Below, in pieces: positions 10,177 to 21,070 of a DNA stretch of 64,000 nucleotides. The notes beneath the pieces are model-generated. The model was given only the letters and a program-made list of their open reading frames with translations, did not search any database and was not told where the DNA came from. This DNA is from Ascaphus truei (taxonomy: Eukaryota > Chordata > Amphibia > Anura > Ascaphidae), in the NCBI GenBank assembly GCA_036426205.1, contig WSYH01001922.1, positions 37,687-101,686 of the forward strand, in the 5' to 3' direction. Numbering within the stretch: position 1 is the stretch's first letter; the number at the start of each line of letters is the position of its first letter. The translations under genes were made by a program, and so were the position numbers.

Positions 10177-10573
10177 TTAGAATGTAGAGTGTATGACAGC
10201 AGGTCTCCATGGCAACCAAAAAAAATCAATAACAACAACAATCCCCGAGTAGGGGAAAGAAAGAATGTGATTGAAAGTTTTGCTCAGATTTGGAGGCCTG
10301 TCGTCTAAATAACACGAACAAACAATAATAAAAAGAAGTGTATATTAAAACAAATCAATATATATAATGAAGATTAAAGAAACAAATAATAATCCATGAT
10401 ATACATTAGATCCAGAAAAATACTGTAACCAAATATAATCTGCCCAAAAAGCCTCCTAAGAATGTCCTACTAAATACATATAAGAGAAAAACTATTTATT
10501 AATAAAAAATATATGAATATTTATGTATATATAATCAAGGCTAACCCAAATTAAAAAATATATCTATATATTA

Positions 10574-11861
10574 TGTAGCCCCGGTCCCCGTGGGCTCCCA
10601 GAGACCCCCCCTCCTTGCCTTGAGCGCGGTGGCGGGTGCCGCCGGAGTCAGCGACAGACCTGCCGGCTGTCCGCAAAGATGGGGGCCAGAGCAGAGAGCG
10701 CTCCGATGTTCGGGAGGCTCCGCGGCGCATCCGGTTAGCAGGGGCCGCCATTTTAAGTTGCGCATGCTTGCGCAGAAGGCAGGCAGCCAAGTAAGGGCTT
10801 TGCGCATGAGTGCCAGAGAGAGCGGCGGCCATTACAGGTTCACACAGGCGCAGATAGAGCTCGCGGCGGCCATTACACATAGAGCACGCGGCCCCAATGT
10901 TAAAGAGGTCCTGAGTGGACTACAGTTCCCAGCAGCCTCTGGGGACTGGACTTTCACCCAGATCACATGCTGCATTCCAGCCACTAAGACTTACAGATTC
11001 TCTGCAGCAGGGAATTGGATACAGTGTTGTGTGCAGACAGGAAGAGTCAGTCAGAGCTGGGAGCAGGGAAGGGAGTGTGTAGGGAGCACTAGCCCCTGCA
11101 TACTAGGCCAGGTTACCCCACTAGGCCCCAGACAGGCCCTGAGCCATACCATAGATAGTGGTTGCGACAGGGACAGGCCCTAGGTAGGTGCTCTGCCCCT
11201 TTAGTTATTTGTAAGTTCAGGGAAACAGCTGCAGTGCGGCGAGCCCCTGACAATTGTGTCTGGACGCAGACATCACTCAAGATAGAGACTATCTTCCTGG
11301 TGGGATTGTCTGGCGGGACGCCACCCCACACATCAAGAGCGGAAGCATCTTGGATCACGATTTTGGATTCATCAGCATCTGCGCGCCCGGGTGTGGACAC
11401 ACCCGGCATGTACCATCAAGTCACCAAGTGCTCCAACTACACACCTCATATTAGTGGGCAGCGCTGTTCCACACTTGGGTGGGATTGTGGGACTTTTGAG
11501 ACACTTGGGTGGATGGTGGTTGGGTTGAGGCCCCGTGAGGCCGGTTACAGGGTGACATATATTGTGATGCTATTGATGTCATATGGTTATTGTTATAAGG
11601 TTATTGTTCATATAGTAAACTGTTTTATCCATACCCTGGTGTAAGTGCTTACTGTATGAGGTTCCTGTGTAAGGGGTTATTCTACACACTAGAATCCCTG
11701 CACAGGTGGAGGCGCTGTAAGCAGTATGTCCCCAGGCTCCCAGTGGTGGAGGTTCAGGCCTCCTGTGAACCTATCAGGTATTGCACCACACCTGGTAACA
11801 TATGTAGATTTCCCCACAGGGTCACTATCTGCGATTGGGGGGGGAGGGGAACTGTGGTACA
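10574..11861 (+). repeat. 5' LTR of element A
   Basis: It aligns along its whole length with 13932-15243, with scattered substitutions and small indels. It begins TG and ends CA. Frames inside it run open on both strands but are GC-rich LTR sequence with no protein motif. Confidence 0.88.
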
Positions 11862-11863
11862 TT

Positions 11864-11881
11864 TGGAGGCACTGCTGGCTG
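11864..11881 (+). promoter_or_regulatory. Primer binding site, tRNA-Thr type
   Basis: TGGAGGCACTGCTGGCT begins two bases after the LTR. It is complementary, apart from one or two positions, to the 3' end of vertebrate threonine tRNA (CCAGCGGTGCCTCCA). The tRNA sequence is recalled, not searched. Confidence 0.65.
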
Positions 11882-12560
11882 AGATCTCAGACCTGGGGTG
11901 CCCTATTCTATTTTTCATCCAAATTGTTCTATTTAATTTTCACTATGTGAGAGCCCTCATGGCAGGAGGTTCACGCATGGGCCACAAAGATTAGCCTGAC
12001 CCCCAACCACCTGGTCGCTGTAGTCGGAGTCCCTGCTTGCTCATTCATGTTAGATATCCAGAACAATGTTCGCAAACTCCCTGGTCTGACGAAAGCTTGG
12101 GTCATAGGGTGAAGGTATGATTCCCTCTGTCAATGGAGTGCCATGAAAATACATGTGGGCCATGCTATTTGTGAGGAAGACGGTCCCCAATCCCTAAATC
12201 TGCCCGAGAGTCCGACCAATGGTCCACAATTATCTATCCTGACCTAGCAGTTTCTTTGGCTCCCTCATCCGGGTAAGCTAATAATGAGTCACACCTAAAA
12301 TGGAGTCTCCCGCCAAGTCAGGAGAGCGCACGTGCTAATGACCGCCACGCTGCACCACAATGTGTTGCCAAAATCTGCACAGGGCTGGCGCGAAAACCAG
12401 AGCCCCACCCCAGTGACATCAGTGGCGCAGTGCAGAGCCAGAATCACTCCTTAATAGAGTGTGCCCCTTCTCTAGATTCTACCAGGGGGAGGGAGCACAG
12501 TGAGCCTCAGGCAGGATGCAGCAAATCGCACCCTCAGTTATATAGAGTTTGGTGAGTAAG
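11882..12560 (+). other. Element A leader, no ORF recognised
   Basis: The stretch between primer site and ORF has no long open frame. At 12479 it contains TACCAGGGGGAGGG, nearly identical to the functional polypurine tract at 13919. At 12549-12557 TTTGGTGAGTAAG is a strong splice-donor match. Confidence 0.5.
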
Positions 12561-12624
12561 AGGAGTGAAAGTGCCCTATCTTTTGGGCCTGTGCTTACAA
12601 AAAGAATTGAATAAGTATGCTGGT

Positions 12625-13626
12625 ATGGACTTTGACCCCTATCATCTACCAATAGAATTTCTGGCAGCAAAGGTGGACAAGCAAGGGTGCGTACAATGTT
12701 TCTGTAGCAAATGTGACTTTCCAGATGGAGAACTGACTTTGGTACCCAAGAGTGCTTGCTGCGGAGCACAGTTCCTGCAGCCCATGCTGTTTCGGTCTAC
12801 GGAACCACAGATGATGGAACCAAAGGAGGGTAAGGTGCCCCCATCCTCTTCTACTGATGACAGTAGCCAATCAGCCATGGTGATGCGCTAGCCAGCGGAC
12901 CACTCAAGTGAAGCTGAGGACAACGGGCTGATTGCCTCATCTACTGCGGACCCTGCAGTGGGCCCATGTGCCCTACTGTGGCCAGTCTGGCCTACAATGA
13001 TGGTACCATCGGTCCAAGGCTTGGGATCAGTACCTGTCAACGACGACAGGGGTGAGTTGACTGCCCCAGGGGTGTTGGGTGTGAACTCCCCGGTGATCGC
13101 GGAGCATGGTGGCTCCAAAGGTATGGTCACCAGGGCGATGGGCTCACCCCGTCATCGTGTCCTGGTGGAGGTGTCCCCCCTAGAAGATCTCTGCATACCA
13201 GGGTGCAGATTTGACCCCATCAAGGTAACCAGTGCAGCAGATATGGTACCTGATAGTGGTTCAGATGACCTGAGAACCGTCAGCAGCCAGCGGAACGGTG
13301 AGGCATCAAACCATTATTCCCTGCAGACGGCCATGGAGGTATCCAGTACAGCGGCCGTGTGCGGCGCTTACTCTTACAAGAGGAACCTTCAAGCCTTTTT
13401 CGTCTCAAGACATGACTTGCACGTAGATCTTGTGACATCCCCAGAAGACGTCACCGCTAAAGAGACTGCTGGAGCGGACAAAGACTGTGCTGTGACCGCT
13501 TTGCTAACTATTGCCTCCTTCATGCGCAACATGGAGCGCTCTATACGCCATGTGATGGACCGAGGAAAAGGTCAAGACCTCCTGGTCTACCTCATCCATG
13601 CCGCGGATGGCCAGGTAAGGGTCTGA
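12625..13626 (+). pseudogene. Element A internal ORF, unknown protein with Cys-rich segment
   Basis: I do not recognise this protein. A single reading frame runs from the first ATG (12625) to TGA at 13624-13626, broken by one TAG at 12889-12891 (possibly CAG to TAG). The frame is also open upstream to about 12560. Near residues 15-45 it carries GCVQCFCSKCDF followed by KSACCGAQF, a Cys pattern (C-x2-C-x-C-x2-C) that could bind zinc. The remainder is polar, with a C-terminal stretch LLTIASFMRNMERSIRHVMDR that looks helical. The ORF ends at CAG/GTAAGG (13613-13620), a near-perfect splice donor, so this may be an exon of a spliced element transcript. It shows no resemblance that I can see to Gag, Pol or Env. 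Confidence 0.55.
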
Positions 13627-13918
13627 CATAGAGACCCCTTACTATTCCTTCTACCAGGGGGAGGAGGTGGTTTGGAATTAGAGACTGTAGCACCCGATCA
13701 TGATTTCCAAAAGACTCACTGGAGTCAAAGTGATGGGCCCTCACTCAATCGGTTAGGGGTACCCCATAATGAGACTCAGCTGGCCTCGGGTCTCAACGTG
13801 ATTATGTTGTGTACCATTGAAAAAATGCATGTGATCTGTTGTATGTCCTATGCAATGCATTTTTATTATATAACTCTCTGTTATATGACATTGTCCCAAG
13901 CGAGGCCGTTGGGGTTTT
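13627..13918 (+). other. Element A spacer between ORF and polypurine tract
   Basis: Noncoding. It contains another copy of CTACCAGGGGGAGGAGG at 13651, 268 bases before the terminal purine tract. Confidence 0.5.
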
Positions 13919-13931
13919 ACCAGGGGGAGTG
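13919..13931 (+). promoter_or_regulatory. Polypurine tract of element A
   Basis: ACCAGGGGGAGTG lies directly against the TG of the 3' LTR. The same phrase occurs at 12479 and 13651. Confidence 0.75.
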
Positions 13932-15243
13932 TGTAGCCCCGGTCCCCTTGGACTCCCAGGGACCCCCCCTCCTTGCCTTGAGTGCGGTCGCGGGTGCCGC
14001 CGGAGTCAGCGATGGACCCGCCGGCTGTCCGCAAAGGTGGGGGCCAGAGCAGAGAGCGCTCCGATGTTCAGGAGGCTCCGCGGTGCATCCGGTTAGCGGG
14101 GGCCGCCATTTAAAGTTGCGCATGCATGCGCAGAAGGCAGGCAGCCAAGTAAGGGCTTTGCGCATGAGTGCCAGAGAGAGCGGCGGCCATTACAGGTTCG
14201 CACAGGCGCAGATAGAGCTCGCAGCGGCCATTACACATAGAGCACGCGGCCCCAATGTTAAAGAGGTCCTGAGTGGACTACAGTTCCCAGCAGCCTCTGG
14301 GGACTGGAATTTCACCCAGATCACATGCTGCATTCCAGCCACTAAGACTTACAGATTCTCTGCAGCAGGGAATTGGATACATTGTTGTGTGCAGACAGGA
14401 AGAGTCAGTCAGAGCTTGGAGCAGGTTAGGGAAGGGAGTTTGTAGGGAGCACTAGCCCCTGAATACTAGGCCAGGTTACCCCCCTAGGCCCCAGAACGGC
14501 CCTGAGCCATACCATAGATTGTGGTTGCGACAGGGACAGGCCCTAGGTAGGTGCTTTGCCCCTTTAGTTATTTGTAAGTTCAGGGACAAAGCTGCAGTGC
14601 TGCGAGCCCCTGACAATTGTGTCTGGACGCAGACATCACTCAAGATAGAGACTATCTTCCTGGTGGGATTGTCTGGCGGGACGCCACTCCACGCATAAAG
14701 AGCGGAAGCATCATGGATCACGCTTTCGGATCCATCAGCCAAGTACAGCATCTGCGCACCCGGGTGTGGACACACCCGGCAGGTACCATCAAGTCATCAA
14801 GTGCACCAACTACACACCTCATATTAGTGGGCAGCGCTGTTCCACACTTGGGTGGGGTTGTGGGACTTTTGAGACACTTGGGTGGATGGTGGTTGGGTTG
14901 AGGCTCCGTGAGGCCGGTTACAGGGTGACATATATTGTGATGCTATTGATGTCATATGGTTATTGTTATAAGGTTATTACTCATATAGTAAACTGTTTAT
15001 CCATACCCTGGTGTAAGTGCTTACTGTATGCGGTTCCTGTGTAAGGGGTTATTCTACACACTAGAATCCCTGCACAGGTGGAGGCACTGTTAGCAGTATG
15101 TTCCAGAATACACCCCAGGCTCCCAGTGGCGGAGGTTCAGGCCTCCTGTGAGCCTATCAGGTATTGCACCACACCTGGTAACATATGTAGATTTCCCCAC
15201 AGGGTCCCTATCTGCGATTGGGGGGGGGGGGGACTGTGTTACA
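13932..15243 (+). repeat. 3' LTR of element A
   Basis: Direct repeat of 10574-11861, ending GACTGTGTTACA after a run of 13 G. Its right neighbour (15244 on) belongs to the PLE2 3' flank. Confidence 0.88.
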
Positions 15244-15404
15244 AGTATATATTAACAATAATGAATTTAATAATATTTTAATTTGTAAGGAATGGAAATA
15301 TCTGGTTAAAAAATGAACACATTTCCCTGGGGTGTAGGTTAGAGTTAGATACAGGACAATTGGAAATGATTATAGTTATCAATCAATGATATAGGGAGGA
15401 GAAA

Positions 15405-15560
15405 TGAAAAAAGGGGGTTGGGGAGGGAAGGGGGGAAAGGGAAGGGGGATGGGGAAGGGAGGGGGATGGGGAAGGGGAAGGGAGAGGGGGGGTAGTGGTA
15501 AGGACAAGGGGGAGGAGGAGGAGGGAGGGGGGGAAGAGGAAAGGAAGGAAAATGATCTCA
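15405..15560 (-). repeat. Polypyrimidine tract in PLE2 3' UTR (purine on plus strand)
   Basis: About 150 bases of CCCTTCC/CCCCCTCC composition on the minus strand, starting about 130 bases after the PLE2 stop. PLE3 has a comparable tract at 50858-50990 after its stop. PLE1 has none. Confidence 0.85.
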
Positions 15561-15690
15561 TGACTCCTGAAGATTCCAATAGGACTAAAAAGAAAGAAAA
15601 AACATAAGGAAAAACAAAAGATGGGTTAAATCAGGTAAAGACACCCATAACAACAAGGAATAATGAATACTGCATCAAGCAAGGATGGGT

Positions 15691-18600
15691 TCAACGTAAA
15701 AAATGGGATAAATTCCACTCAACATTCAGACCACAGGGGGCCTTGCTCCTGGTCCTCAACATGAATATCAAATAGGCCTCCCTACAGTCCAAGAGATTGA
15801 GTCCATCACCCCCTCGCTCACCCAAAGAAACCTTTTCAATTCCCTGCACTATTAAATTCCTAACACTCCCTAATGTACATTCCGAAAAGTGTTTTTATAC
15901 GGGGTGCTCCATCACTCTAATTTTGAGAGCTCTGGTTGTTCGGCCAACATAGTTGGCTCCACACCCACACGTGAGAAGATACAAAACATGTTGTGTATTG
16001 CAATTAATATAAGATTTAATAGGAAATTGTTTGCTTGAGGAGGTACTTGAAAAGTGGGAAGAAGGTTGCATATACTGACATATTTGACAGCCCCCACACA
16101 TGAAAGAACACTTAGTGGAGAAGGTCTTAGTAACTGCCCGCGAAGAAGCCACATAACTAGGTGCCACCATGGACTCGATAGTCCTAGCTTTTCTATAAAC
16201 AAAACGGGGCCCCTTTTCTACATATTGTACCAAACTCTGGTCCATACATAGAAGATCCCAATGTTTTCGTATAATTTGTTGTACCTGATAGCTTGATCTA
16301 TTAAATTGTGAGATGAACAAAGGGGCATTATCCCCATCCAGTCCTGTCCTATCGCTAACCAAATTCTGTTATCTAGGGTGTTTTTGTTTGTGCTTGAATT
16401 TATCTTTCTTCAAATATTTATCAGTTCTCCCTCCAGACGTCAAGGCGCCCTCACTTTGTTGTTTTCATAATGTTTGTCTGTCCACCGCTAGGACTTCATC
16501 AAATGTCTGTAATAAATCTTCAGATTTATATCCCCTATTAATGAATCTAAAGTACAACTCCTCAGACTGATGGACGAAATCGTCCAAAGTGGAGCAATTC
16601 CTCAGTCTGAGGAATTGGCCTTTGGGGATACCCTTAATGACCACCTGTGGGTGGCAGCTGTCCGCTATAAGGAATACATTCCGTGAATTCAATTTTCTGA
16701 ATGTGTCTGTTTGGATATTTTTTATTAATATCTACAAATAATATAAGGTCCAGATAGTGTATGTGATGGTGATCAAAAGAAAAGGTGACTTTTAAATTAA
16801 ACTCATTTTGATTAATAAAATAAAAAAAAGAATGAAGTGTAACCAAATCACCTTCCCAAATCATAATAAGATCATCATTAAAACGTTTATAAAAAGTGAT
16901 GTGTTTTCTAAACGGATTAAGACTACTAAAAATAAATTGTGACTCCCACCACCCCAAAAATAAATTAGCATAAGATGGTGCAAAACTCGTGCCCATTGCA
17001 GTGCCTAATAACTGTAAATAATATTTGTGATCAAATGAAAAATAATTGTGGGTGTGTAGAATTGCTTCTAAGATAAATGTGATATTAAAGTTATTAGTAT
17101 CTGGACCTTCAAGATAATAGCGGACAGCTGCCAACCCCTGGTCATGTCAGATAACTGAATACAAAGAAGTTACATCGAGGGTTACCCAAATTGACTGGGT
17201 TCCCCACTTACAATTTTGTAATGAAGTAATCAAGTCCCCCGAATCCAAGAGAAAAGAGGGTAAACTCCTGACATATGGTTGAAGAAACCTATCAACATAT
17301 TTAGAAAGACCATCTCCCAAAGATCCAATGGATGAGACTATTGGTCTGCCTGGAGGGTCGACCAATGTCTTATGGATCTTTGGGAGATGGTATAGGACTG
17401 GGATGACTGGATAGGGATTATTGAGGTATTTGACCTCTTCTTTGTTTAGGACCTTGGTCACAATACCTAGTTCTATTAAATCTTAAAAGTACTTAAGGAA
17501 ACCTTTTGTGTGGTCTGCTGGTAGCACAGAGTAGGTGGTAGCATCCCCCAATTGGCGGTAAGCTTCCTTAAGGTAGCTAGCCCTACTCTGTACTAACACT
17601 GCCCCACCTTTATCTGCATTTTTTATAACGATCAGCGTGTTATTCTGTAAAGATAACAGGGCTTTTCTTTCTCTGGTTTAAGATTATCTTTCGCTAAGTT
17701 AAAGGAGGAAAAAGAAAAACCCTCTGCCAAGGCCCGTAGGTCCCTTAAGACCAAATTTTCAAGTGTAGTGAGAAAATGGCTTTTAGCAAATTGGGGATAA
17801 AATATGGATTTTCCCCTAAAGTTGGATTTCCAGGTACCAAAAGATGCATTAATGGATGATGATTCTTCATCTTGTTCACCCAATAATTCATTCAAATCAT
17901 TAAGGTCATGGATGTCACAAGCATCTCTAAAGGAAAAAACTCCCTCCTCCTCCGCAACAATGTCCCTTATATCCCCATTGGGAATGATCCCCCCAGGGTA
18001 AATCTGATCTTCATCTGGCAGATGGGTACTTGTATCCTCTTGACATTGTCCATCACTTGTAATGAGAGAGCGTCTCTGAAAGAAAAACTTAAGGGTTAAT
18101 TTGCGGACAAACTTTTGTATATTGATTGCTGTGTTGAATAAGTCCAAATCCATGGTGGGAGCATATTTGAGACCTTTACTTAGTAAGGACAGTTCAGCAG
18201 TTGATAACTTTTGATCCGATATATTAATTACATTAGTAAAGTCCTGATCTATTGTTTTTTCCTCTTGGTTGGCATGCGACCCCCGTCTCTTCTTCTTTCC
18301 TCTTCTGGTTCTCTTTGATTTTTTTGGAAGAGAGGGAAGTTTTTTTTGTTATTGTTGTTTCTGTTTTCTAGAGAGTTTCTAATATCAGAAGATACATCAT
18401 GATAAGATCTTTGATTATCAATCATATTATTTTGTTGCCTTTTGGCCTCCGCAGAGGCATATGACTGATGACTTAACCGCTCTGATTGTGAAAAGGAGAC
18501 TGAGTATGAAAGATTTTCTACATCAGAGATGTCTGAGTCCCCACTAGGTATATCATTTTGTCTATTTGTTAAAATAGATTTTCGGCCATGATTTCTGTTT

Positions 18601-19096
18601 CTATTCTATCAATGGTTGCTAAAAGAATATTATCATAATTTTTGAAACCCTCTAGGTCTTTGAACTGTTCTAATTGTTTCTGCAGTTCCTTCACTTGTGT
18701 TCCCAACACCTGTCTTTCTTTGATTTTTTTGATCCACTATTAGTTCCATTAGTTTGAATGAACAATGATCCAAGGTTTGAATCCATTGTTGCTCAAAGAC
18801 TGGATCTTGAAACCCAAAGGTTGGGGATTTTTTAATACGGAGACCCCTTCGTGTCCTCTTATTTTTTAAATGTTCTCTAGGGAGATTAAGTCTCACCAAG
18901 CTCTTGTATTTTGAATTAGCAATTTTTCCAACCTCTGAAAATGCGTCTTTAAGTCAGCAATGTCCTTAGAGTTACGATCAACAAAATGCTCAAAAACTTG
19001 TAGCGCTCTTTTTATCCTTATGGAATGATCAAAACACTTGAATGCAAACATGTCGACTTCATCCTGTAGTATCTCAATTTCATCTATATCCGACAT
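15691..19096 (-). pseudogene. PLE2 protein: coiled-coil N-terminus, RT, GIY-YIG endonuclease
   Basis: The frame starts at ATG 19096 (MSDIDEIEILQDEVDMFAF), with charged helical sequence to about 18640, as in the PLE1 N-terminus. Then come IQKFVRKLTLKFFF (near 18110), YHLPKIHKTLVDPPGRPIVS (near 17390), WVTLDVTSLYSVI (near 17165), the RT palm core LGTAMGTSFAPSYANLF and KRFNDDLIMIWEG (17010-16850), and the GIY-YIG start YLLTCGCGANYVGRTTRA (near 15940), ending at TGA 15691. The palm reads FNDD where YIDD is usual, so one residue is changed; the DD pair remains. At least five frameshifts or stops separate the pieces. Domain order and motifs are those of Penelope-like elements. Confidence 0.9.
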
Positions 19097-19118
19097 CTTA
19101 GGTATGTATAGTAATAAT

Positions 19119-19514
19119 ATAAAACAAAGGCAGAAAGGCGCACTGATTGGCAAATATTTATTTAAAACCCGGGGGTCAATACATGACAAGAATCATAATA
19201 TACACAAGATTCGCAATACAACATTATAACCAACTACTGAGGAGGTGGAGGGGCAAGTGATCTCACTGCTAATACAACATTAGGGTCCGGACCCAATACT
19301 CACGTGTAAGGCAGCAGGAAAACTGGCATTCTCCATAAACAGCATCCGCCGGAATACAGGTCCACAGGGGCAGCTTCACGTGACCTCTACGCGTTACGCA
19401 ACTCCTGGCGACGCATTACGTGGGAAATGCGTAGAGGTCACGTTAAGCTGCCCCTGTGTACCTGTATTCCGGCGGAGGCTGTTTATGGAGTGTGACAGTT
19501 TTCCTGCTTCTATA
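19119..19514. repeat. PLE2 palindromic terminal arm with hairpin centre
   Basis: Sequence 19316-19400 reads back inverted at 19430-19506 around a short centre near 19412 (TTACGCAACTCCTGGCGACG). The inverted copy is then cut by gypsy2 at 19514. The outer part of the arm (19119-19312) matches 22406-22436 and 31041-31202 inverted. Confidence 0.8.
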
Positions 19515-19912
19515 TGTTACGCCGGTGCTGCCCGCTGACCAGACCCGTCCCTTATACTGAGGTGAGGGACATATATGAGCACGCACCCGCAGCAAAAGGA
19601 GCGTGTCCAGAGTGTGGTGTTTTAGGCATTGCCAGGCCAGGTGGTGTAAGCTTTAGCAATACTTGCCTGTACCGGTAAAGAAGTGCCGTCGTCGTTGCCG
19701 TTTAGCCAAGGTCAGGGATTGGAGAATTCCGGAAGGTCGGTGTCCAAGCAGGGGTCGAGAGCCAGAGATTGACGTCTGCCAAGCCAAGTCCTAACCTGAG
19801 AGAATAAAGAGTGAGAGTGCCAGCGTAGTGATCCACAAGTGGAATCTATGTCGAGCAATGAATGAGTGACAGGACAGGCAATATGAAGTGCGGCTGACCA
19901 ATCAGAAGTGGG

Positions 19913-20885
19913 TGAAGTGCAGACACAAAACCGGGCGCTTACCTTAGGATATTAGTACAGGGTGAAGAATACAGTAAAATACTTATTCCAAAACCAATGT
20001 ATGTAGTCTTTCACAGTGGTGTCCGTAACTTCCGGTGAGTTCCTCTGCTCGACCCCAGAGAGGGGTATCCAAACCCTCGGTGTATAGGAGAACGAAGAGA
20101 AAAAAAAGGGGGAGCAAAGGATTAGAGGAGATTGACCTATATTACCAGTACTGAGATAACTTCATGGCATATCTAGTTGTTCAATAAAGGTGTGATGATG
20201 AAGTGATAGTAGTTTGTAATCAAATACTCACACGGCCCTATGTGAGCACATATGTGTAAAGGTATCTTGCTTCTGGTAGCTACTTCTTAGCCCAAAAAAC
20301 TGATAATGTTCGGATGGAAATGAAGGGGGGGGGGGGGTTTAGAATGATACTCATAAATTACTTACACGGCCATGTGTAAGCTCAATCCTGGGAGAGAATA
20401 ATATGAGGTGCCTCTGGTGGACCCGTTCGTGGTACTTCCCGTGGCACCGTGTATTCAGCTGCTGGCGGGCAGAGTATTGGGTGGCAGTTCCCCTTCCCTC
20501 ACATGTTCCAATCCTCCCCCCCTCCCCGATTCAGGAAACGGGGATGTGTGGGGTGAAATGATAGCAGGGCGTCAGTGACAGTCTTTGGTCAAAATAGAAG
20601 TTTTATTAAACATATAAATAGAAGAAAACTCACAAAGTGATGTTCAAAAAGCCCCATGGCACTCCTATCTGCGTGGCAGCAGGTCGCCTTCCAGCTGCGC
20701 TATCTTCCGCGTCCGGATTCTGAAGTGATGGGAACTTCTGACGCGGCTGTGACTGCAGTCTGCTTCCACTTGCGACGGAGGCCTCCAATGTCCAAAAAGA
20801 TGTGATGAATTAGAGCAACGCGTTTCGCCGTTCTGGACGGCTTCCTCAGGCTCAAAATGTACAATCAATCAGAAATGTACTTCTT
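19913..20885 (-). mobile_element. 973-bp insertion with hammerhead motif and 14-bp target duplication
   Basis: The host sequence CAATCAGAAGTGGG is present on both sides (19899-19912 and 20886-20899), so this is a clean insertion into the gypsy2 LTR. It has no ORF, includes a poly-G run near 20328, and near one end carries the best-formed hammerhead-like motif of the window (20811-20855). A long target duplication plus a terminal ribozyme fits a non-autonomous PLE mobilised in trans; PLE1 here has a 15-bp duplication. Orientation is taken from the ribozyme. Confidence 0.65.
20811..20855 (-). ncRNA. Hammerhead-ribozyme-like motif (all stems formed)
   Basis: Minus strand: stem I GAGC, core CTGAGGA, extra A, stem II GCCGT with loop CCAGA and ACGGC, then GAAA, minimal stem III ACGCGT, T at the expected cleavage position, and GCTC closing stem I. 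All three helices are satisfied. The only departure from consensus is the unpaired A between core and stem II. Confidence 0.75.
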
Positions 20886-21070
20886 CAATCAGAAGTGGGG
20901 GCAGACCTGGAGGAGTGCGTGGAACTGTCTTAGATAGGTCCTCTTGATTGGAAGGCAGGTGAGTACTTTTATTTTGGCAGGACAGCCTGTACATATGCTG
21001 GGGGTGTGGTTTCACTGCTAGTGCAGTGAATAAATTATCTTCACCCGGCGCGCGCTGTCCACGCCAGTGT

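Larger units (their letters stand above)
8500..10573. repeat. PLE-terminus-like repeat, interrupted by a MITE
   Basis: Segments 9286-9553 and 10177-10420 match 32119-32385 and 32386-32620 almost base for base, showing one repeat family. In the second copy the block lies beside PLE RT remains (32650-33540), so I take it as the terminal (pLTR) sequence of a PLE. This copy contains a hammerhead-like motif (8568-8622), a (TA)n tract at 8657-8686, and the MITE at 9556-10176. No coding capacity remains. Confidence 0.6.
10574..15243 (+). mobile_element. Element A: non-autonomous LTR retroelement with unknown ORF
   Basis: Two ~1.3-kb direct repeats (10574-11861 and 13932-15243) start TGTAGCCCCGGTCC, end with a G-run and TGTGGTACA or TGTGTTACA, and enclose 2.07 kb. 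Directly inside the left repeat is a tRNA-Thr-like primer site; directly before the right one is the purine tract CAGGGGGAGTG. These are the hallmarks of an LTR retroelement. The internal region has no gag, protease, RT or integrase motif, only one ORF of unknown kind, so replication must have relied on another element. No clean target duplication is visible (both flanks are AT-rich). The solo LTR at 56567-57319 shares its terminal features. Confidence 0.85.

Noticed and set aside
10590..11183. 197-codon ORF in the element A LTR, also open at 13672-14445
   Set aside because: It is shared by both LTR copies because they are duplicates; it starts inside the LTR, lacks motifs, and overlaps open frames on the other strand.
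15379..15607. Gly/Lys-rich and Pro/Ser-rich ORFs on the two strands
   Set aside because: Products of the polypurine tract in the PLE2 3' UTR; no motif.
19380..19440. Possible hammerhead at the centre of the PLE2 palindrome (ACGCGTTACG / GGGAAATGCGT)
   Set aside because: It has the ACGCGT-like element but no CTGAnGA core and no stem II placed before GAAA on either strand.
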